DNA of 64,000 nt from an uncultured Pelagibacteraceae bacterium (GTDB lineage: Bacteria; Pseudomonadota; Alphaproteobacteria; Pelagibacterales; Pelagibacteraceae), in contig CACJZT010000004.1 in assembly GCA_902598015.1 (NCBI GenBank), forward strand, positions 1-64,000, written 5' to 3'. Under the pieces are notes generated by a model. It had not been told where the DNA came from and did not search any database. It was given only the letters and a program-made list of their open reading frames with translations. Both the position numbers and the translations under genes were made by a program. Position 1 is the first letter of the stretch, and the number at the start of each line of letters is the position of its first letter. Shown one piece after another: positions 20,074-30,893 of this stretch.

Positions 20074-21527
20074 TACTTATTATTTAATAAATAATATACT
20101 AAATAAGATGCGAATGCTCCAATAATCCATCCAAAAGATTGATATTGTATTAAATTTTCATTTAGCAAAGATGATAAAGAAAATATTGATCCAATTAAAA
20201 GAGCATACAATGCTTTGAGGTTCCAACCGTTACTGTAAATATATTCTGTATGTTCTTTAGGATAAAAAAGCTCTTTGTGATTAATTTGTTGTTTTTTAAA
20301 TAAATAATAGTCTGCTACCAATACACCAAAAATTGGCCCAAAAGTCGTAGCTACAGCTTCAACAAATATTAGAACATTAGCTTTACTGAAAATTGAAAGC
20401 CAAAATGTTGAAATAATTAATCCAATAATTGAAATTACAATTCCTGTTTTTTTTAATGTTAAAGAGTTCGGGAAAAAATTTATCAATGTATTCTGTGAAG
20501 GAATATAATTGGCTATCAAATTAGTTGATAAAGAAGAGATAATAATAAATATCAAGCAAAAGAAAGTTAAAAAATTATTATTAAATTTACCAATTATATC
20601 ATTTGGATTAGTAAGTAGACTTGAAGCATTTAAACCTTTACTGGTAAGAATGATATCTGAACCTAATGTGATCAAAACAGAGAAAAAAGAAAAGAATATT
20701 AAATTTAATATTATACTTAGGTTTCCTTTGGTCATTTCTTTGTAATTCATTGAGTATCTAGAAAAGTCTCCAAAAGTTAGAAGAACTATTGCAAAATAAG
20801 CAAATAAAGTTCCTGTGATTGATATTATTGGAGCTATATTCGACTGAATTGCAAAATTGCTAAAGACTAAGCTTAATCTTATTCCATTTATGAGTTCATT
20901 GTAATACTCGGATAAAATAACAATTAATAATACAGAAAGTCCTAAATATATCGAAAGACCTGAAAAATTAATAAATGATTTTAGAAAATTCTGTCCTTTT
21001 GTAAAAAGGATGTATTGAAATATTAAAGTTAAAAATAAACAAATCCAATCAATTAAATTTAAACCAAAAAAGAATAATAGAAATATTTCATTCTGTAAGA
21101 GTTGATTATCAATTTTAAATATAATGATCCTTGCAATATAACCTAGTGACTTTGATATAAAAAATGTTTGGACACCAAACATGAACAAACCAACTAATCC
21201 TCTGATCATCCCCACATATCTGGCACCAGTAAAACCCATCGAAAGTCTGAGAATTGTTGGAAAACTTAATCCACTACTTTGAGAAATTTTTCCAATTATA
21301 TTAGCAAAAAAGAATACTAATAATCCTGCTAGTAATGATCCTATTAAGACAACAAAAAAATTCAGATCATAGAATAAATATAAAGCTGATATTAAAGAGA
21401 ACCCAACTATTGTTTGAATATTTATAGCCCAAAAGTTAAAATAATTCTTCCAACTCCAGTCTCGATTATTTGGATTTATTGAAACTAATTCCCAATTCCT
21501 TAATTGAAATTTTTCGCTTTGATTCAC
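20073..21527 (-). CDS. NCS1-family permease (nucleobase / pyrimidine type)
   Basis: NYFNFWAINIQT, SSGLSFPTILRLSMGFTGARYVG, FGPIFGVLVADYYL. Confidence 0.8.
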   Translation of the reverse strand: MNQSEKFQLRNWELVSINPNNRDWSWKNYFNFWAINIQTIVGFSLISALYLFYDLNFFVVLIGSLLAGLLVFFFANIIGKISQSSGLSFPTILRLSMGFTGARYVGMIRGLVGLFMFGVQTFFISKSLGYIARIIIFKIDNQLLQNEIFLLFFFGLNLIDWICLFLTLIFQYILFTKGQNFLKSFINFSGLSIYLGLSVLLIVILSEYYNELINGIRLSLVFSNFAIQSNIAPIISITGTLFAYFAIVLLTFGDFSRYSMNYKEMTKGNLSIILNLIFFSFFSVLITLGSDIILTSKGLNASSLLTNPNDIIGKFNNNFLTFFCLIFIIISSLSTNLIANYIPSQNTLINFFPNSLTLKKTGIVISIIGLIISTFWLSIFSKANVLIFVEAVATTFGPIFGVLVADYYLFKKQQINHKELFYPKEHTEYIYSNGWNLKALYALLIGSIFSLSSLLNENLIQYQSFGWIIGAFASYLVYYLLNNK

Positions 21528-21549
21528 TTAAATGATATTAATCAATTAT

Positions 21550-22887
21550 TTACTGCTGTCCATATAAGAGAGTTGGCAACCATAGTACTATTTTTGGATA
21601 CGCTATGATTATAATTAATCCAATTATCTGCAATACCATGAACTGCATCATTCCAAGATAAATATCTTTTAAATCCCAACTTGGAACTACTCCTTTTAAA
21701 AAATAAGCAGATAACGCTACGGGGGGTGAGAGCCAGGCGGTTTGCAAATTAACAGCAACAAGAATTGCAAACCAAGTTAAATTAAATCCTAATGCTTCAA
21801 CTAATGGTAAAATAATAGGAACAACTATCATAACAATAGGTACCCACTCTAGTGGCCATCCTAAAAGAAAAATCATAATCATGATTATTCCTAAGATTAA
21901 ATATTTATTCATCTCAAGTGATAATAGAAAATCTGTTAAAACCATTGGGGTTCCTAATCTTGCAAACACTGCTCCGAAGAAATTAGAAGCAGCAACTAAA
22001 ACCATAATTAATGCAGAAATCTCTAGAGTTTTAACTAAAGCATCTTGTAATTTTTTTAATGTTAATTTTCTGTAAGCTAAAGAAAGCAATAATGCACCAC
22101 CTGCTCCACATCCTGCAGCCTCTGTTGGTGTAGCAAATCCAAATAGAATACTACCTAATGCAGCAAATACTAAAGCAGCAGGTGGCACTAATCCTAAGAA
22201 AAATTCTAGCCATAATTTTTTTAAATCTGTTGTTCTTAATTCTTCTGGTATGGGTGGACCTAGTTTTGGGTTCATCATACATCTGAATGTTGTGTATGCA
22301 GCATATAAGCATGCCAACAATATTCCTGGAACTATTGCAGCTGCGAATAAATCAGTTACAGGAATTTCCATAATTGGACCCATAACTACAAGCATAATGC
22401 TCGGTGGAATTAGAATACCTAAAGTTCCTCCAGCGGTAATCGTACCAGCAGCTAATTTTACATCATAATTAGACCTGTTCATTGATTTAGCAGCCATAAT
22501 TCCAAGTATTGTAACTGATGCACCAACTATTCCAGTTGCAGCAGCAAATATTACAGAAACAAATAAAACTGCATAATATAAAGAGCCTCTAACTCTTGCC
22601 AACATCATTTGGAAAGCTGAGAATAATCTCTCCATTAAACCTGCTTGTTCCATCATTATTCCCATAAATACAAATAAGGGGACGGCGGCGAGAGTTTGTT
22701 CGGTCATCACCATTGAAAATTGTAGTGTCATTAAATAGAAAACTAATTTTCCAAAACCTAAATAACCGAAAACGAAACCTAAAAAAATAAGAGTAAATGA
22801 AATTGGAAATCCTATAAATATTGCAAACAACATCACACCAATAAGTATGAAACCTAAAATTGCTGGGTCTATTAAATGTGAAAGCAT
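21550..22887 (-). CDS. TRAP transporter large permease DctM
   Basis: FPISFTLIFLG, GTLGILIPPSIMLV, PTEAAGCGAGGALLL. Confidence 0.93.
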   Translation of the reverse strand: MLSHLIDPAILGFILIGVMLFAIFIGFPISFTLIFLGFVFGYLGFGKLVFYLMTLQFSMVMTEQTLAAVPLFVFMGIMMEQAGLMERLFSAFQMMLARVRGSLYYAVLFVSVIFAAATGIVGASVTILGIMAAKSMNRSNYDVKLAAGTITAGGTLGILIPPSIMLVVMGPIMEIPVTDLFAAAIVPGILLACLYAAYTTFRCMMNPKLGPPIPEELRTTDLKKLWLEFFLGLVPPAALVFAALGSILFGFATPTEAAGCGAGGALLLSLAYRKLTLKKLQDALVKTLEISALIMVLVAASNFFGAVFARLGTPMVLTDFLLSLEMNKYLILGIIMIMIFLLGWPLEWVPIVMIVVPIILPLVEALGFNLTWFAILVAVNLQTAWLSPPVALSAYFLKGVVPSWDLKDIYLGMMQFMVLQIIGLIIIIAYPKIVLWLPTLLYGQQ

Positions 22888-23492
22888 TAACTACCCGGCC
22901 ATTTACCTTTAACAGCTGCGTAATAACTTTTAAAAAGTTCTGAAATACCTTGGATTAAAAGGAAGACAATACCAATCCACAGACAAGATTTTATCGGCCA
23001 CATATATGGCATCCATGTTGTATCCATCCCTCTTTCGTTTCTCATTATACTTTCTTGGACAAAGCCTGTTGTCATATACAAAAAGACTATTAATCCTGGA
23101 AAATAAAATAATAAGTAAAGCCAAAAATCTATTCTGCCTTGAGTTTTAACTTTAAAATTTCTATATAAAAAATCTGCTCTAATATGAACACCTTTTGAAA
23201 GAGCGTATCCTGCTCCCAACATAAATAATGCTCCATAAAAAAATCTGCTCATATCATAAGCCCAGATTGTAGGAGCTAAAAATAATTTTCTTGCTAAAAC
23301 TTCATAAACCATCCCAAGCATTAGTGGGATCGTAATCCAGCAAACAATGTTTCCTATTAATTTACTAAATTTGTCTATGTTAACTATAGTTTTAGCCATC
23401 CAAGTTGGCATATCATCAGGCATCTTTCCTGATCCAGATCGCCTTTCGGCTATCATTTCATCTGAAATATCTAACTTTGGATTATCCGACAT
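22887..23492 (-). CDS. TRAP transporter small permease DctQ
   Basis: Four TM segments, MLGMVYEVLARKLF, GAGYALSKGVHIRADF; overlaps dctM start. Confidence 0.9.
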   Translation of the reverse strand: MSDNPKLDISDEMIAERRSGSGKMPDDMPTWMAKTIVNIDKFSKLIGNIVCWITIPLMLGMVYEVLARKLFLAPTIWAYDMSRFFYGALFMLGAGYALSKGVHIRADFLYRNFKVKTQGRIDFWLYLLFYFPGLIVFLYMTTGFVQESIMRNERGMDTTWMPYMWPIKSCLWIGIVFLLIQGISELFKSYYAAVKGKWPGS

Positions 23493-23510
23493 ATAAATTT
23501 TAGAAAAAGA

Positions 23511-23534
23511 AAGCGGGCTTATAAAAGCCCGCTT
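23511..23534 (-). terminator. Perfect 10-bp stem-loop between dctP and dctQ with following U-tract
   Basis: AAGCGGGCTT-ATAA-AAGCCCGCTT; on the minus strand followed by TCTTTTTCT. Confidence 0.8.
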
Positions 23535-23545
23535 AATAACTTTAT

Positions 23546-24643
23546 TTATTTTTTCAACGAATTAGCATAAGCCATTCCTAGCTTAGCATTCGATGTTTGT
23601 GCACCAGACCAGAATGGTACAGCAGTATTAGCAAAGCTTATCATTGAGTCATAAACTTCTTTAAAGAATGCGTTTTCTTTTGCATTTTTCTCTAAAGTTG
23701 CTTTCGCTGCAGCCATATAAGCTGGGAAATAATCTGCTGGTGTATCTTCAAGAATCACACCATGATTTTCAGTTAGATCTTTAAGTGCTAATCCATTAGT
23801 GTTGATTCTGTAAGCTAAAGCTCTCATCAACGATGCATCGGCAGCCATCTTCATTGAAAATTTCTCATGGTCAGTGAACTTATCGTAAGTGCTTTTGTTT
23901 AAGTAAAAGTCTGCATTTACGACTACTTGGTGTAAACCTTGTAGATAGTAGTGTTTTAATACTTTATGAATACCAAACACTTTATCTGGTTGAGGACAAC
24001 ACCACTCAGCAGCATCAATAGTTCCTGCTTCCAATGCTGGAAGAATATCTCCACCACCCATTGCAACTGAAGCTATTCCAATGTCTTTATAAGTTTGACC
24101 TGGAATTCCTGGAGGAGTTCTAAACTTAAATGTTCTGAAATCATCCATATCTTTGATTTTTCTTGGGAACCATCCTAAAGCTTCTGGACCAACTGGTTGA
24201 AGCATGAAACCTTTAATGTCTCTTTTCATTTCTCCCCAAAGTCTGTCATATAGTTGTTCTCCACCACCATATAAAAACCATGATAAGAATGCGATGTTAT
24301 CAATTCCTACACCACCACCTGCTACTGGCGAACCAAATAACATAGCAGCTGGATGTTCTCCAGACCAATAGTGTGTCCAAGCAAATCCACAATCAATCAA
24401 ACCTTTATCAACAGCATCAAGAGTTTCTTTAACTCCAACTACTGTTCCTGCTGGCATAATTTCAAATTTTAGAGATCCACCTGTTAGTTTTGTTACGTTG
24501 TCAGTAAAGTCTTTTAACATTACCGCCTCATCACCTTTAGCGCTAATAACCGTCTGACACTTTAACGTTTTTGCAGCATTCGCATTTGAAATAAATCCAA
24601 ATACTAAGAACGCAGCAAACAACGCTGAAACGATTTTTTTCAT
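23546..24643 (-). CDS. TRAP transporter substrate-binding protein DctP
   Basis: Signal peptide; FKFRTPPGIPGQTYKDIG; GGGDILPALEAGTIDAAEWCCP; operon with DctQM. Confidence 0.92.
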   Translation of the reverse strand: MKKIVSALFAAFLVFGFISNANAAKTLKCQTVISAKGDEAVMLKDFTDNVTKLTGGSLKFEIMPAGTVVGVKETLDAVDKGLIDCGFAWTHYWSGEHPAAMLFGSPVAGGGVGIDNIAFLSWFLYGGGEQLYDRLWGEMKRDIKGFMLQPVGPEALGWFPRKIKDMDDFRTFKFRTPPGIPGQTYKDIGIASVAMGGGDILPALEAGTIDAAEWCCPQPDKVFGIHKVLKHYYLQGLHQVVVNADFYLNKSTYDKFTDHEKFSMKMAADASLMRALAYRINTNGLALKDLTENHGVILEDTPADYFPAYMAAAKATLEKNAKENAFFKEVYDSMISFANTAVPFWSGAQTSNAKLGMAYANSLKK

Positions 24644-24778
24644 TATATCCCTCTCTTTTTATTTATAATGTGAAGATCCTCTCAAAAATCAAAGCTACAT
24701 ACAAGTGTCATTTCGACGTTTTTATGAGAAAAATGTTTAAAATCATTAAATATTCATTAAAGATTATTTATAAAAAAT

Positions 24779-26383
24779 ATGGATAAATTTGATTACATAA
24801 TTATTGGTGCAGGATCCGCAGGCTGTGTCTTGGCTAATAGATTAACAACAAATCCTGATACTAAAGTTCTTTTACTTGAGGCCGGCGGCAAAGATACCAA
24901 TCCTTGGATCCATATCCCAGGGGGTTATTTTAAAACGATGCACAATCCAGATACCGACTGGTGTTTTAACACAGAAAAAGAGCCAAACTGCGATAACAGA
25001 CAAATGGTTTACCCTAGGGGCAAAACACTAGGTGGAAGCTCTTCGATTAATGGAATGCTTTATATTAGAGGTCAATCAAATGATTATAATTATTGGAGAC
25101 AATTAGGTAATGTTGGTTGGTCATGGGATGATGTTCTTCCTTATTTTAAAAAGTCTGAAGATTTTCAATTTGGAGAAAATGAATTTCATGGTTCTGGGGG
25201 ACCTATTGCAGTTGAGAAAATTAGAGCAACATTCAAAGTTCTCGATCTATTTTTAGAAGCCGCTGAAGAGCATGGTTATAAAAGAACTGATGATTTTAAT
25301 AACGGTGATAATGAGGGAATGGGATATTTTCCATTTACAATTAAAAATGGCTTTAGATGCAGTACAGCAGTTGGTTATTTAAATCCAGTTAAGAGCAGAA
25401 AAAATTTAAAAATCATAACCAAAGCACATATTAAAAATATAGAATTTGAAAATAATAAAGCAAAAAAAGTAAATTATTGGATAAATGGAAAAGAATTTTC
25501 TGTTGAAACTAATAAAGAAATTATATTAAGCGCAGGTACAATTGGTTCACCTCATATATTACAAGCATCAGGTATTGGTCCAGGAGAACTTCTAAAAGAA
25601 AATAATATTAATGTATTAAAAGATCATCAAGGAGTTGGAAGAAATCTAACTGATCATTTAATGCTAAGACCTGTTTACAAAATTAAAAATTTAGAAACTT
25701 TAAATGATATTTACTACAGTTTTACTAAAAAAATGTTATCTGGTTTGAAGTTTCTTCTCTTAAGAAAAGGACCTTTAACAGTTGGTGCTAGTTATGTTTG
25801 TGGTTTTGTTAAGAGTGATGAACATTTAGAAACGCCAAATCTTCAATTTCATATTTCACCAGCAAGTACTGATCTTTTAGGAAAATCAGCTTTACATAAA
25901 TTTCCGGCGTTCACTCCAACAATTACAAATGTAAGACCAACAAGCAGAGGGTCTATTGAATTAAAATCTCCAGACACCAGAGTTTCACCAAAAATAAAAA
26001 TGAATTATTTATCAACCGATGAAGATCGTGAGATTGCTGGAAAAGCATTAAAGATTGTAAGAAAAATTGTTATGGAATCTAAAGCTTATAAAGATTATCA
26101 ACCTGAAGAGCTTAGACCGGGAATCAATATTACAGACAATGAGGAATTAGCAACAGAAGCTGGGAAGTTTGCGAATACTATATTCCATCCAGTGAGCACA
26201 TGTAGAATGGGTAAAGATGAAAATGCTGTTGTTAATGATCGATTAGTCGCTCACGGATTAGAAAATTTAAGGGTTGTAGATGCCTCTGTTATGCCTCATA
26301 TCACATCAGGAAATACAAATGCACCGACAATAATGATTGCGGAAAAAGCAGCTGATATGATAATTGAGGATAGTAGAAGATGA
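24779..26383 (+). CDS. GMC-family oxidoreductase (choline-dehydrogenase-like)
   Basis: YIIIGAGSAGCVLANRLT, PRGKTLGGSSSINGMLYIRG, HPVSTCRMG, SGNTNAPTIMIAEKAADMI. Confidence 0.95.
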   Translation: MDKFDYIIIGAGSAGCVLANRLTTNPDTKVLLLEAGGKDTNPWIHIPGGYFKTMHNPDTDWCFNTEKEPNCDNRQMVYPRGKTLGGSSSINGMLYIRGQSNDYNYWRQLGNVGWSWDDVLPYFKKSEDFQFGENEFHGSGGPIAVEKIRATFKVLDLFLEAAEEHGYKRTDDFNNGDNEGMGYFPFTIKNGFRCSTAVGYLNPVKSRKNLKIITKAHIKNIEFENNKAKKVNYWINGKEFSVETNKEIILSAGTIGSPHILQASGIGPGELLKENNINVLKDHQGVGRNLTDHLMLRPVYKIKNLETLNDIYYSFTKKMLSGLKFLLLRKGPLTVGASYVCGFVKSDEHLETPNLQFHISPASTDLLGKSALHKFPAFTPTITNVRPTSRGSIELKSPDTRVSPKIKMNYLSTDEDREIAGKALKIVRKIVMESKAYKDYQPEELRPGINITDNEELATEAGKFANTIFHPVSTCRMGKDENAVVNDRLVAHGLENLRVVDASVMPHITSGNTNAPTIMIAEKAADMIIEDSRR

Positions 26384-26958
26384 CCGAACAAATAGTAATT
26401 TTTTTTCAAATAGTTTTTATTGATTTAGTTTTAGCAGGAGACAACGCAATTATAATTGGAATGGTTGCTTCTCAATTTCCAACCGAGCAAAGAAAAAAAA
26501 TTATTTTTTGGGGAATTGGAGCAGCGGTAGTTTTAAGAATTATATTTACACTAATAACTGCTTATCTATTACAAATCACAGGACTTAGACTTATAGGTGG
26601 AATATTACTTCTTTATATATGTTACAGACTTTACGTGGATGTAATTAAAATGAATGGTAATGCAGAAGAAAATGTAAAAAAAGTAGATAACAGTTCATTC
26701 ATGAAGGCAATAACAACTGTAATTCTAGCAGATGTAACAATGAGTTTAGATAATGTACTTGGAGTAGCGGGAGCGGCTAGAGATCATTACATGTTATTGA
26801 TATTTGGTTTAGTTTTATCAATAGTTTTAATGGCTACTGCAGCAACATTGATATCTGGCTGGATTAAAAAGTATAAATGGATAGGATGGGTTGGATTATT
26901 AGCAATATTATTTGTTGCAATAGAGCTAATATATACAGACGTAAAACTATTTTTATAA
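26380..26958 (+). CDS. TerC family integral membrane protein
   Basis: IDLVLAGDNAIIIGM and VTMSLDNVLGVAGA TerC motifs. Confidence 0.92.
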   Translation: MTEQIVIFFQIVFIDLVLAGDNAIIIGMVASQFPTEQRKKIIFWGIGAAVVLRIIFTLITAYLLQITGLRLIGGILLLYICYRLYVDVIKMNGNAEENVKKVDNSSFMKAITTVILADVTMSLDNVLGVAGAARDHYMLLIFGLVLSIVLMATAATLISGWIKKYKWIGWVGLLAILFVAIELIYTDVKLFL

Positions 26959-27717
26959 ATGTATTTAAAAAAGATAAATTTAAAAAATAAAGTTGCTTTA
27001 GTAACAGGCGCCGGAAAAGGTATAGGTAGAGCTTGTTCAATTGCTCTTGCAGAAGCTGGTGCAACTATAATTGGAGTAAGTAGAACTACTTCTGATCTTG
27101 ATAAACTTCAAAAAGATATAAAAAAAGTTAAAGGAAAATTAGTTAAAATATCTTGTGATATTATGGATTACGAAGATCTTTCTTCAAAATTAAAAAAAAT
27201 TAAGAAGATCGATATACTTGTAAATAATGCAGGTACAAATATTCCTGAGCCTTTCGAAAAAATCAAACAAAAAAGTATGAATTATCTTGTAGATTTAAAT
27301 ATGAAAGCAGCATTTAATGTTGCGCAATTAGTAGTCCTAAAAATGTTAAAAAATAAAAAAAAAGGTGGATCTATAATTAATATGTCCTCACAATTAGGGC
27401 ATGTTGGTATGTCAGGTAGAAATATTTATAATATGACAAAATTTGGAATTGAGGGATTAACAAAGGGAATGGGTGTTGAACTTGCAACAAAAAATATTAG
27501 AGTAAATACAGTTGCACCTACATTTGTTGAAACTCCAATGGTTAAAAAATTCTTTAAAAATAAAAAATTTAAACAGCTAGCTTTAAGTAATATTCCAATG
27601 GGAAAAGTTGCAACAGAGTCTGATGTAGCTACAGCGGTATGTTTTTTAGCTTCAGATGCAGCAAGCATGATAACAGGGACATCAATAGTAATTGATGGGG
27701 GTTGGACAGCAAAATAA
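26959..27717 (+). CDS. Short-chain dehydrogenase/reductase
   Basis: ALVTGAGKGIGRACS, NNAG, YNMTKFG, ITGTSIVIDGGWT. Confidence 0.95.
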   Translation: MYLKKINLKNKVALVTGAGKGIGRACSIALAEAGATIIGVSRTTSDLDKLQKDIKKVKGKLVKISCDIMDYEDLSSKLKKIKKIDILVNNAGTNIPEPFEKIKQKSMNYLVDLNMKAAFNVAQLVVLKMLKNKKKGGSIINMSSQLGHVGMSGRNIYNMTKFGIEGLTKGMGVELATKNIRVNTVAPTFVETPMVKKFFKNKKFKQLALSNIPMGKVATESDVATAVCFLASDAASMITGTSIVIDGGWTAK

Positions 27718-28505
27718 TGAAAAAATTGTTGCTTATTTTAGCAATTATATTTTCTACACACTCTCATGCTTTAGAGTTTCAAGGTAAATTTTTACAAGGA
27801 CATTTTATTTTAGGTAAAGCAGAAGCTGGATCAAAAGTATTTGTAGATAAAATACAAGTTAAAGTATCTGAGGACGGATATTTTGTATTCGGTATTGATA
27901 GAGATCGAAAATTCGATGTAGCCATTACTGAAATAAGAAATGGTAAAAAAAACAAAATTATAAAAAAAGTTTTTAAAAGAAAATATAATATTCAAAGAAT
28001 AGATGGTCTGCCTGAAAATAAAGTTACACCACCAGAGTCTGTTTATAAAAGGATTAAAGAAGAAAATGGGAGAATTGGAAAAGCAAGAGCCATCAATTCA
28101 GATTTAACTTTCTTTACTGAACAATTTATTATGCCAGTTAAAGGAATAATTAGTGGAGTTTACGGTAGCCAAAGAATTCTTAATGGTAAACCAAAATGGC
28201 CTCACTATGGAATTGATATTGCAGCTAAACAAGGGACTAAAATTAAATCATCTGGAACTGGAATAGTGACTATGGCAGAAGATGATCTTTATTATACAGG
28301 TGGTACTGTAATAATGGATCACGGACACGGAATTTCAACAATATATTCACATCTAGAAAATGTAATGGTTAAAGTTGGTGATGAAGTTAAACAAGGACAA
28401 ATTATTGGAACTGTTGGATCTACTGGTAGATCAACTGGGCCTCATTTAGATTTTAGGATAAATTGGTTTCAAACTAGACTTGATCCTATGAGCATTCTTC
28501 AATAA
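27717..28505 (+). CDS. Secreted M23-family peptidase
   Basis: ATG overlapping the SDR stop followed by signal peptide MKKLLLILAIIFSTHSHA; HYGIDIAAKQGT; STGPHLDFRI. Confidence 0.9.
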   Translation: MKKLLLILAIIFSTHSHALEFQGKFLQGHFILGKAEAGSKVFVDKIQVKVSEDGYFVFGIDRDRKFDVAITEIRNGKKNKIIKKVFKRKYNIQRIDGLPENKVTPPESVYKRIKEENGRIGKARAINSDLTFFTEQFIMPVKGIISGVYGSQRILNGKPKWPHYGIDIAAKQGTKIKSSGTGIVTMAEDDLYYTGGTVIMDHGHGISTIYSHLENVMVKVGDEVKQGQIIGTVGSTGRSTGPHLDFRINWFQTRLDPMSILQ

Positions 28506-28514
28506 GTTCTGGCT

Positions 28515-29288
28515 ATGAAAAATGAAATTAATCATATTGCTGGAAGACTTGTAAAAGCTTTCAACACAAATACAGTCATCAACCCTATCCCAGTAAAATA
28601 TTGTAAAAATATTAATTTAGCTAACAAACTTAGAAAATTGTGTGAAGATCAAATTAAAGATGAAACAATTGGAATAAAAGCTGGTGGAACTGGAATTCAA
28701 GCTTTAAAAAAATTAAAAGAAAAAGAACCTTTTACAGCAAAAGTATTTAAAAAAAGATTAGTTAAATCCGGTCAAAAAGTAAAAATAAACCAACACACTA
28801 AAGGTATAGAGGTTGAAGTTTATTATTTTATTAAGAAATCTTTCTTTGATTTTAAAGGAAAAGTCACAAAATCAAATGTCACTAAATTTATTAAATTTAT
28901 GGGGCCTTGTTTTGAAATAGTTGGATTTAGACAAAGAAATAAAAAATTTACGTATTTAGGAGACATTTGTGGGGATTTTGGATTTAACATCAAATTTGTT
29001 GTTGGAAGAAAAACAAAATTTAAAAAATTAAACTTAAATAATTTAAAAACATCATTAGTCAGCAAAAAGAATGGAATAAAGGTAAATGGTAATACAAATA
29101 TTGTTTATATTAACCCGTTAAATTCTTTAAGATTTGTTTTAAATAAAGTTAAGAAAGAAAAGATAAAATTAAATAAAGATTTTTATGTTTTCACAGGCTC
29201 AACTGTGGGAGTAGTTCCATTTAAAGGAAAAGGATTATACAAAGGAACAGTTGATAAAATCGGTTCTGTTAGTGTTAACATTCGTTAA
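28515..29288 (+). CDS. Fumarylacetoacetate hydrolase / 2-keto-4-pentenoate hydratase family protein
   Basis: IGIKAGGTG, GIEVEVYYFI, PCFEIVGFRQ, FTGSTVGVVPFKG. Confidence 0.65.
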   Translation: MKNEINHIAGRLVKAFNTNTVINPIPVKYCKNINLANKLRKLCEDQIKDETIGIKAGGTGIQALKKLKEKEPFTAKVFKKRLVKSGQKVKINQHTKGIEVEVYYFIKKSFFDFKGKVTKSNVTKFIKFMGPCFEIVGFRQRNKKFTYLGDICGDFGFNIKFVVGRKTKFKKLNLNNLKTSLVSKKNGIKVNGNTNIVYINPLNSLRFVLNKVKKEKIKLNKDFYVFTGSTVGVVPFKGKGLYKGTVDKIGSVSVNIR

Positions 29289-30439
29289 TGGGTCTTCATT
29301 TTAGTAAAGAAGAATTCTCAAATAGAAAAGAAAAGACACTGAACTCTATGAAAAATGAGGGTGTAGATGCTCTTATTATGTTTAGACAAGAGTCTATGTA
29401 TTGGCTCACTGGTTACGACACTTTCGGATATGTTTTTTTTCAAGCATTAGTTTTAGATCAAAAAGGTAATGTAATATTATTAACTAGAGCCCCTGATTTA
29501 AGGCAAGCTCAAAACACGTCCAATATTAGTGATATAAGAATTTGGATTGATAAGGATGGTTCTAATCCAGCTGATGATCTCAAAATTATTTTAGATGAAC
29601 TTAACTTAAAAGGAAAAAAAATTGGAGTTGAATATGAAGCATACGGTCTTACAGGAAGAAATGCATTAAGACTTAATACAGTTTTAAAAAACTATTGCTC
29701 AATTGAAGATAAGTCAGAATTAATTACAAAACTAAGGGTAATAAAATCTGATGAAGAAATTAGTTATGTAAAAAAAGCAGCAAATTTAGCTGACAAGGCT
29801 TTGGATGAAGTATGGAAACATGCAAAAGCAGGAGTAAGTGAATCTAAAATTCTAGCTGAAATGAATAGAGTTATATTTGAGGGAGGTGGAGATTATCCTG
29901 CTAATGAATTTATTATAGGGTCAGGAAAGAATGCCCTACTCTGTCGATATCAAGCAGAAAAACAAATACTTAATAATCAAGATCAGTTGACCATTGAATG
30001 GGCTGGAACCTACAGGCACTATCATTCAGCGATGTTTAGAACAATACCAATAGGAAAAGCAGATCCAAAACATCTTAAAATGCATGAAGCATGTGTTGAG
30101 GCGCTTACAAATTGTGAAAATAAATTAAAGCCTGGAAATAAAATTGGAGAGGTTTTCGATGTCCATGCAAAAACCTTTGATGATCATGGCTTTAAAAATT
30201 CAAGAATGAATGCATGTGGTTACTCTTTAGGTGCAACTTTTTCACCAAACTGGATGGATTGGCCAATGCTTTATACTGGCAACCCTTACGTTATAGAACC
30301 AGGCAACATCTTCTTCATGCACATGATATTGATGAATTCTGAAAGTCAATTAGCGATGAATTTAGGTGAAACTTATCTAGTTACTGATAAAGGAAATGAA
30401 AGGTTGGGTAATCAAAAATTAGATTTGGTAACTTTATAA
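29288..30439 (+). CDS. M24 family aminopeptidase/creatinase-like protein
   Basis: ESMYWLTGYDTFGYVFFQALVLD, KLRVIKSDEEI, EPGNIFFMHMI; ectoine-hydrolase/Xaa-Pro-peptidase-like. Confidence 0.85.
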   Translation: MGLHFSKEEFSNRKEKTLNSMKNEGVDALIMFRQESMYWLTGYDTFGYVFFQALVLDQKGNVILLTRAPDLRQAQNTSNISDIRIWIDKDGSNPADDLKIILDELNLKGKKIGVEYEAYGLTGRNALRLNTVLKNYCSIEDKSELITKLRVIKSDEEISYVKKAANLADKALDEVWKHAKAGVSESKILAEMNRVIFEGGGDYPANEFIIGSGKNALLCRYQAEKQILNNQDQLTIEWAGTYRHYHSAMFRTIPIGKADPKHLKMHEACVEALTNCENKLKPGNKIGEVFDVHAKTFDDHGFKNSRMNACGYSLGATFSPNWMDWPMLYTGNPYVIEPGNIFFMHMILMNSESQLAMNLGETYLVTDKGNERLGNQKLDLVTL

Positions 30440-30447
30440 TTACTGAA

Positions 30448-30885
30448 TTAAGAATTTTTTAATTCCAATAAGACCATTGTTCTCCAGCCATTTTTCTCTC
30501 TTAAAACTTTTTTTGATATAATTCGATATCCAGATACTGTTGCATTTTCTAGTTTATTTTCAGCTGTCATTTCATAATCTTTTTCAACACCATAATTATT
30601 TTCTGAATGCGAAATTTTTTCCGATTTTACAATTAAGTGTTGTGAAATATCAGCTATTTTTAATTTGGCATCCATTATAGCTTTTTTTTCAGATATATTT
30701 AAATCTTTAGACCAACCTTGTCCGCACATTTTAACTATTTTTTCTGAAAATTTATTTTTTTCACACCATAAATTTGTAAATTTCATTAAATCATTTGATG
30801 ATTTAATTGAATTTTTATTCTTTACATATGACTTGTTGCAATTTGTTAATAATAAGCCAAAAATTATAATTAATATTAATCTCAT
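30448..30885 (-). CDS. Hypothetical lipoprotein
   Basis: Lipobox LLLTNC after hydrophobic N-terminus. Confidence 0.6.
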   Translation of the reverse strand: MRLILIIIFGLLLTNCNKSYVKNKNSIKSSNDLMKFTNLWCEKNKFSEKIVKMCGQGWSKDLNISEKKAIMDAKLKIADISQHLIVKSEKISHSENNYGVEKDYEMTAENKLENATVSGYRIISKKVLREKNGWRTMVLLELKNS

Positions 30886-30893
30886 TTAAGCTC

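Noticed and set aside
22930-23124. Minus-strand 64-aa ORF
   Set aside because: Out-of-frame inside dctQ.
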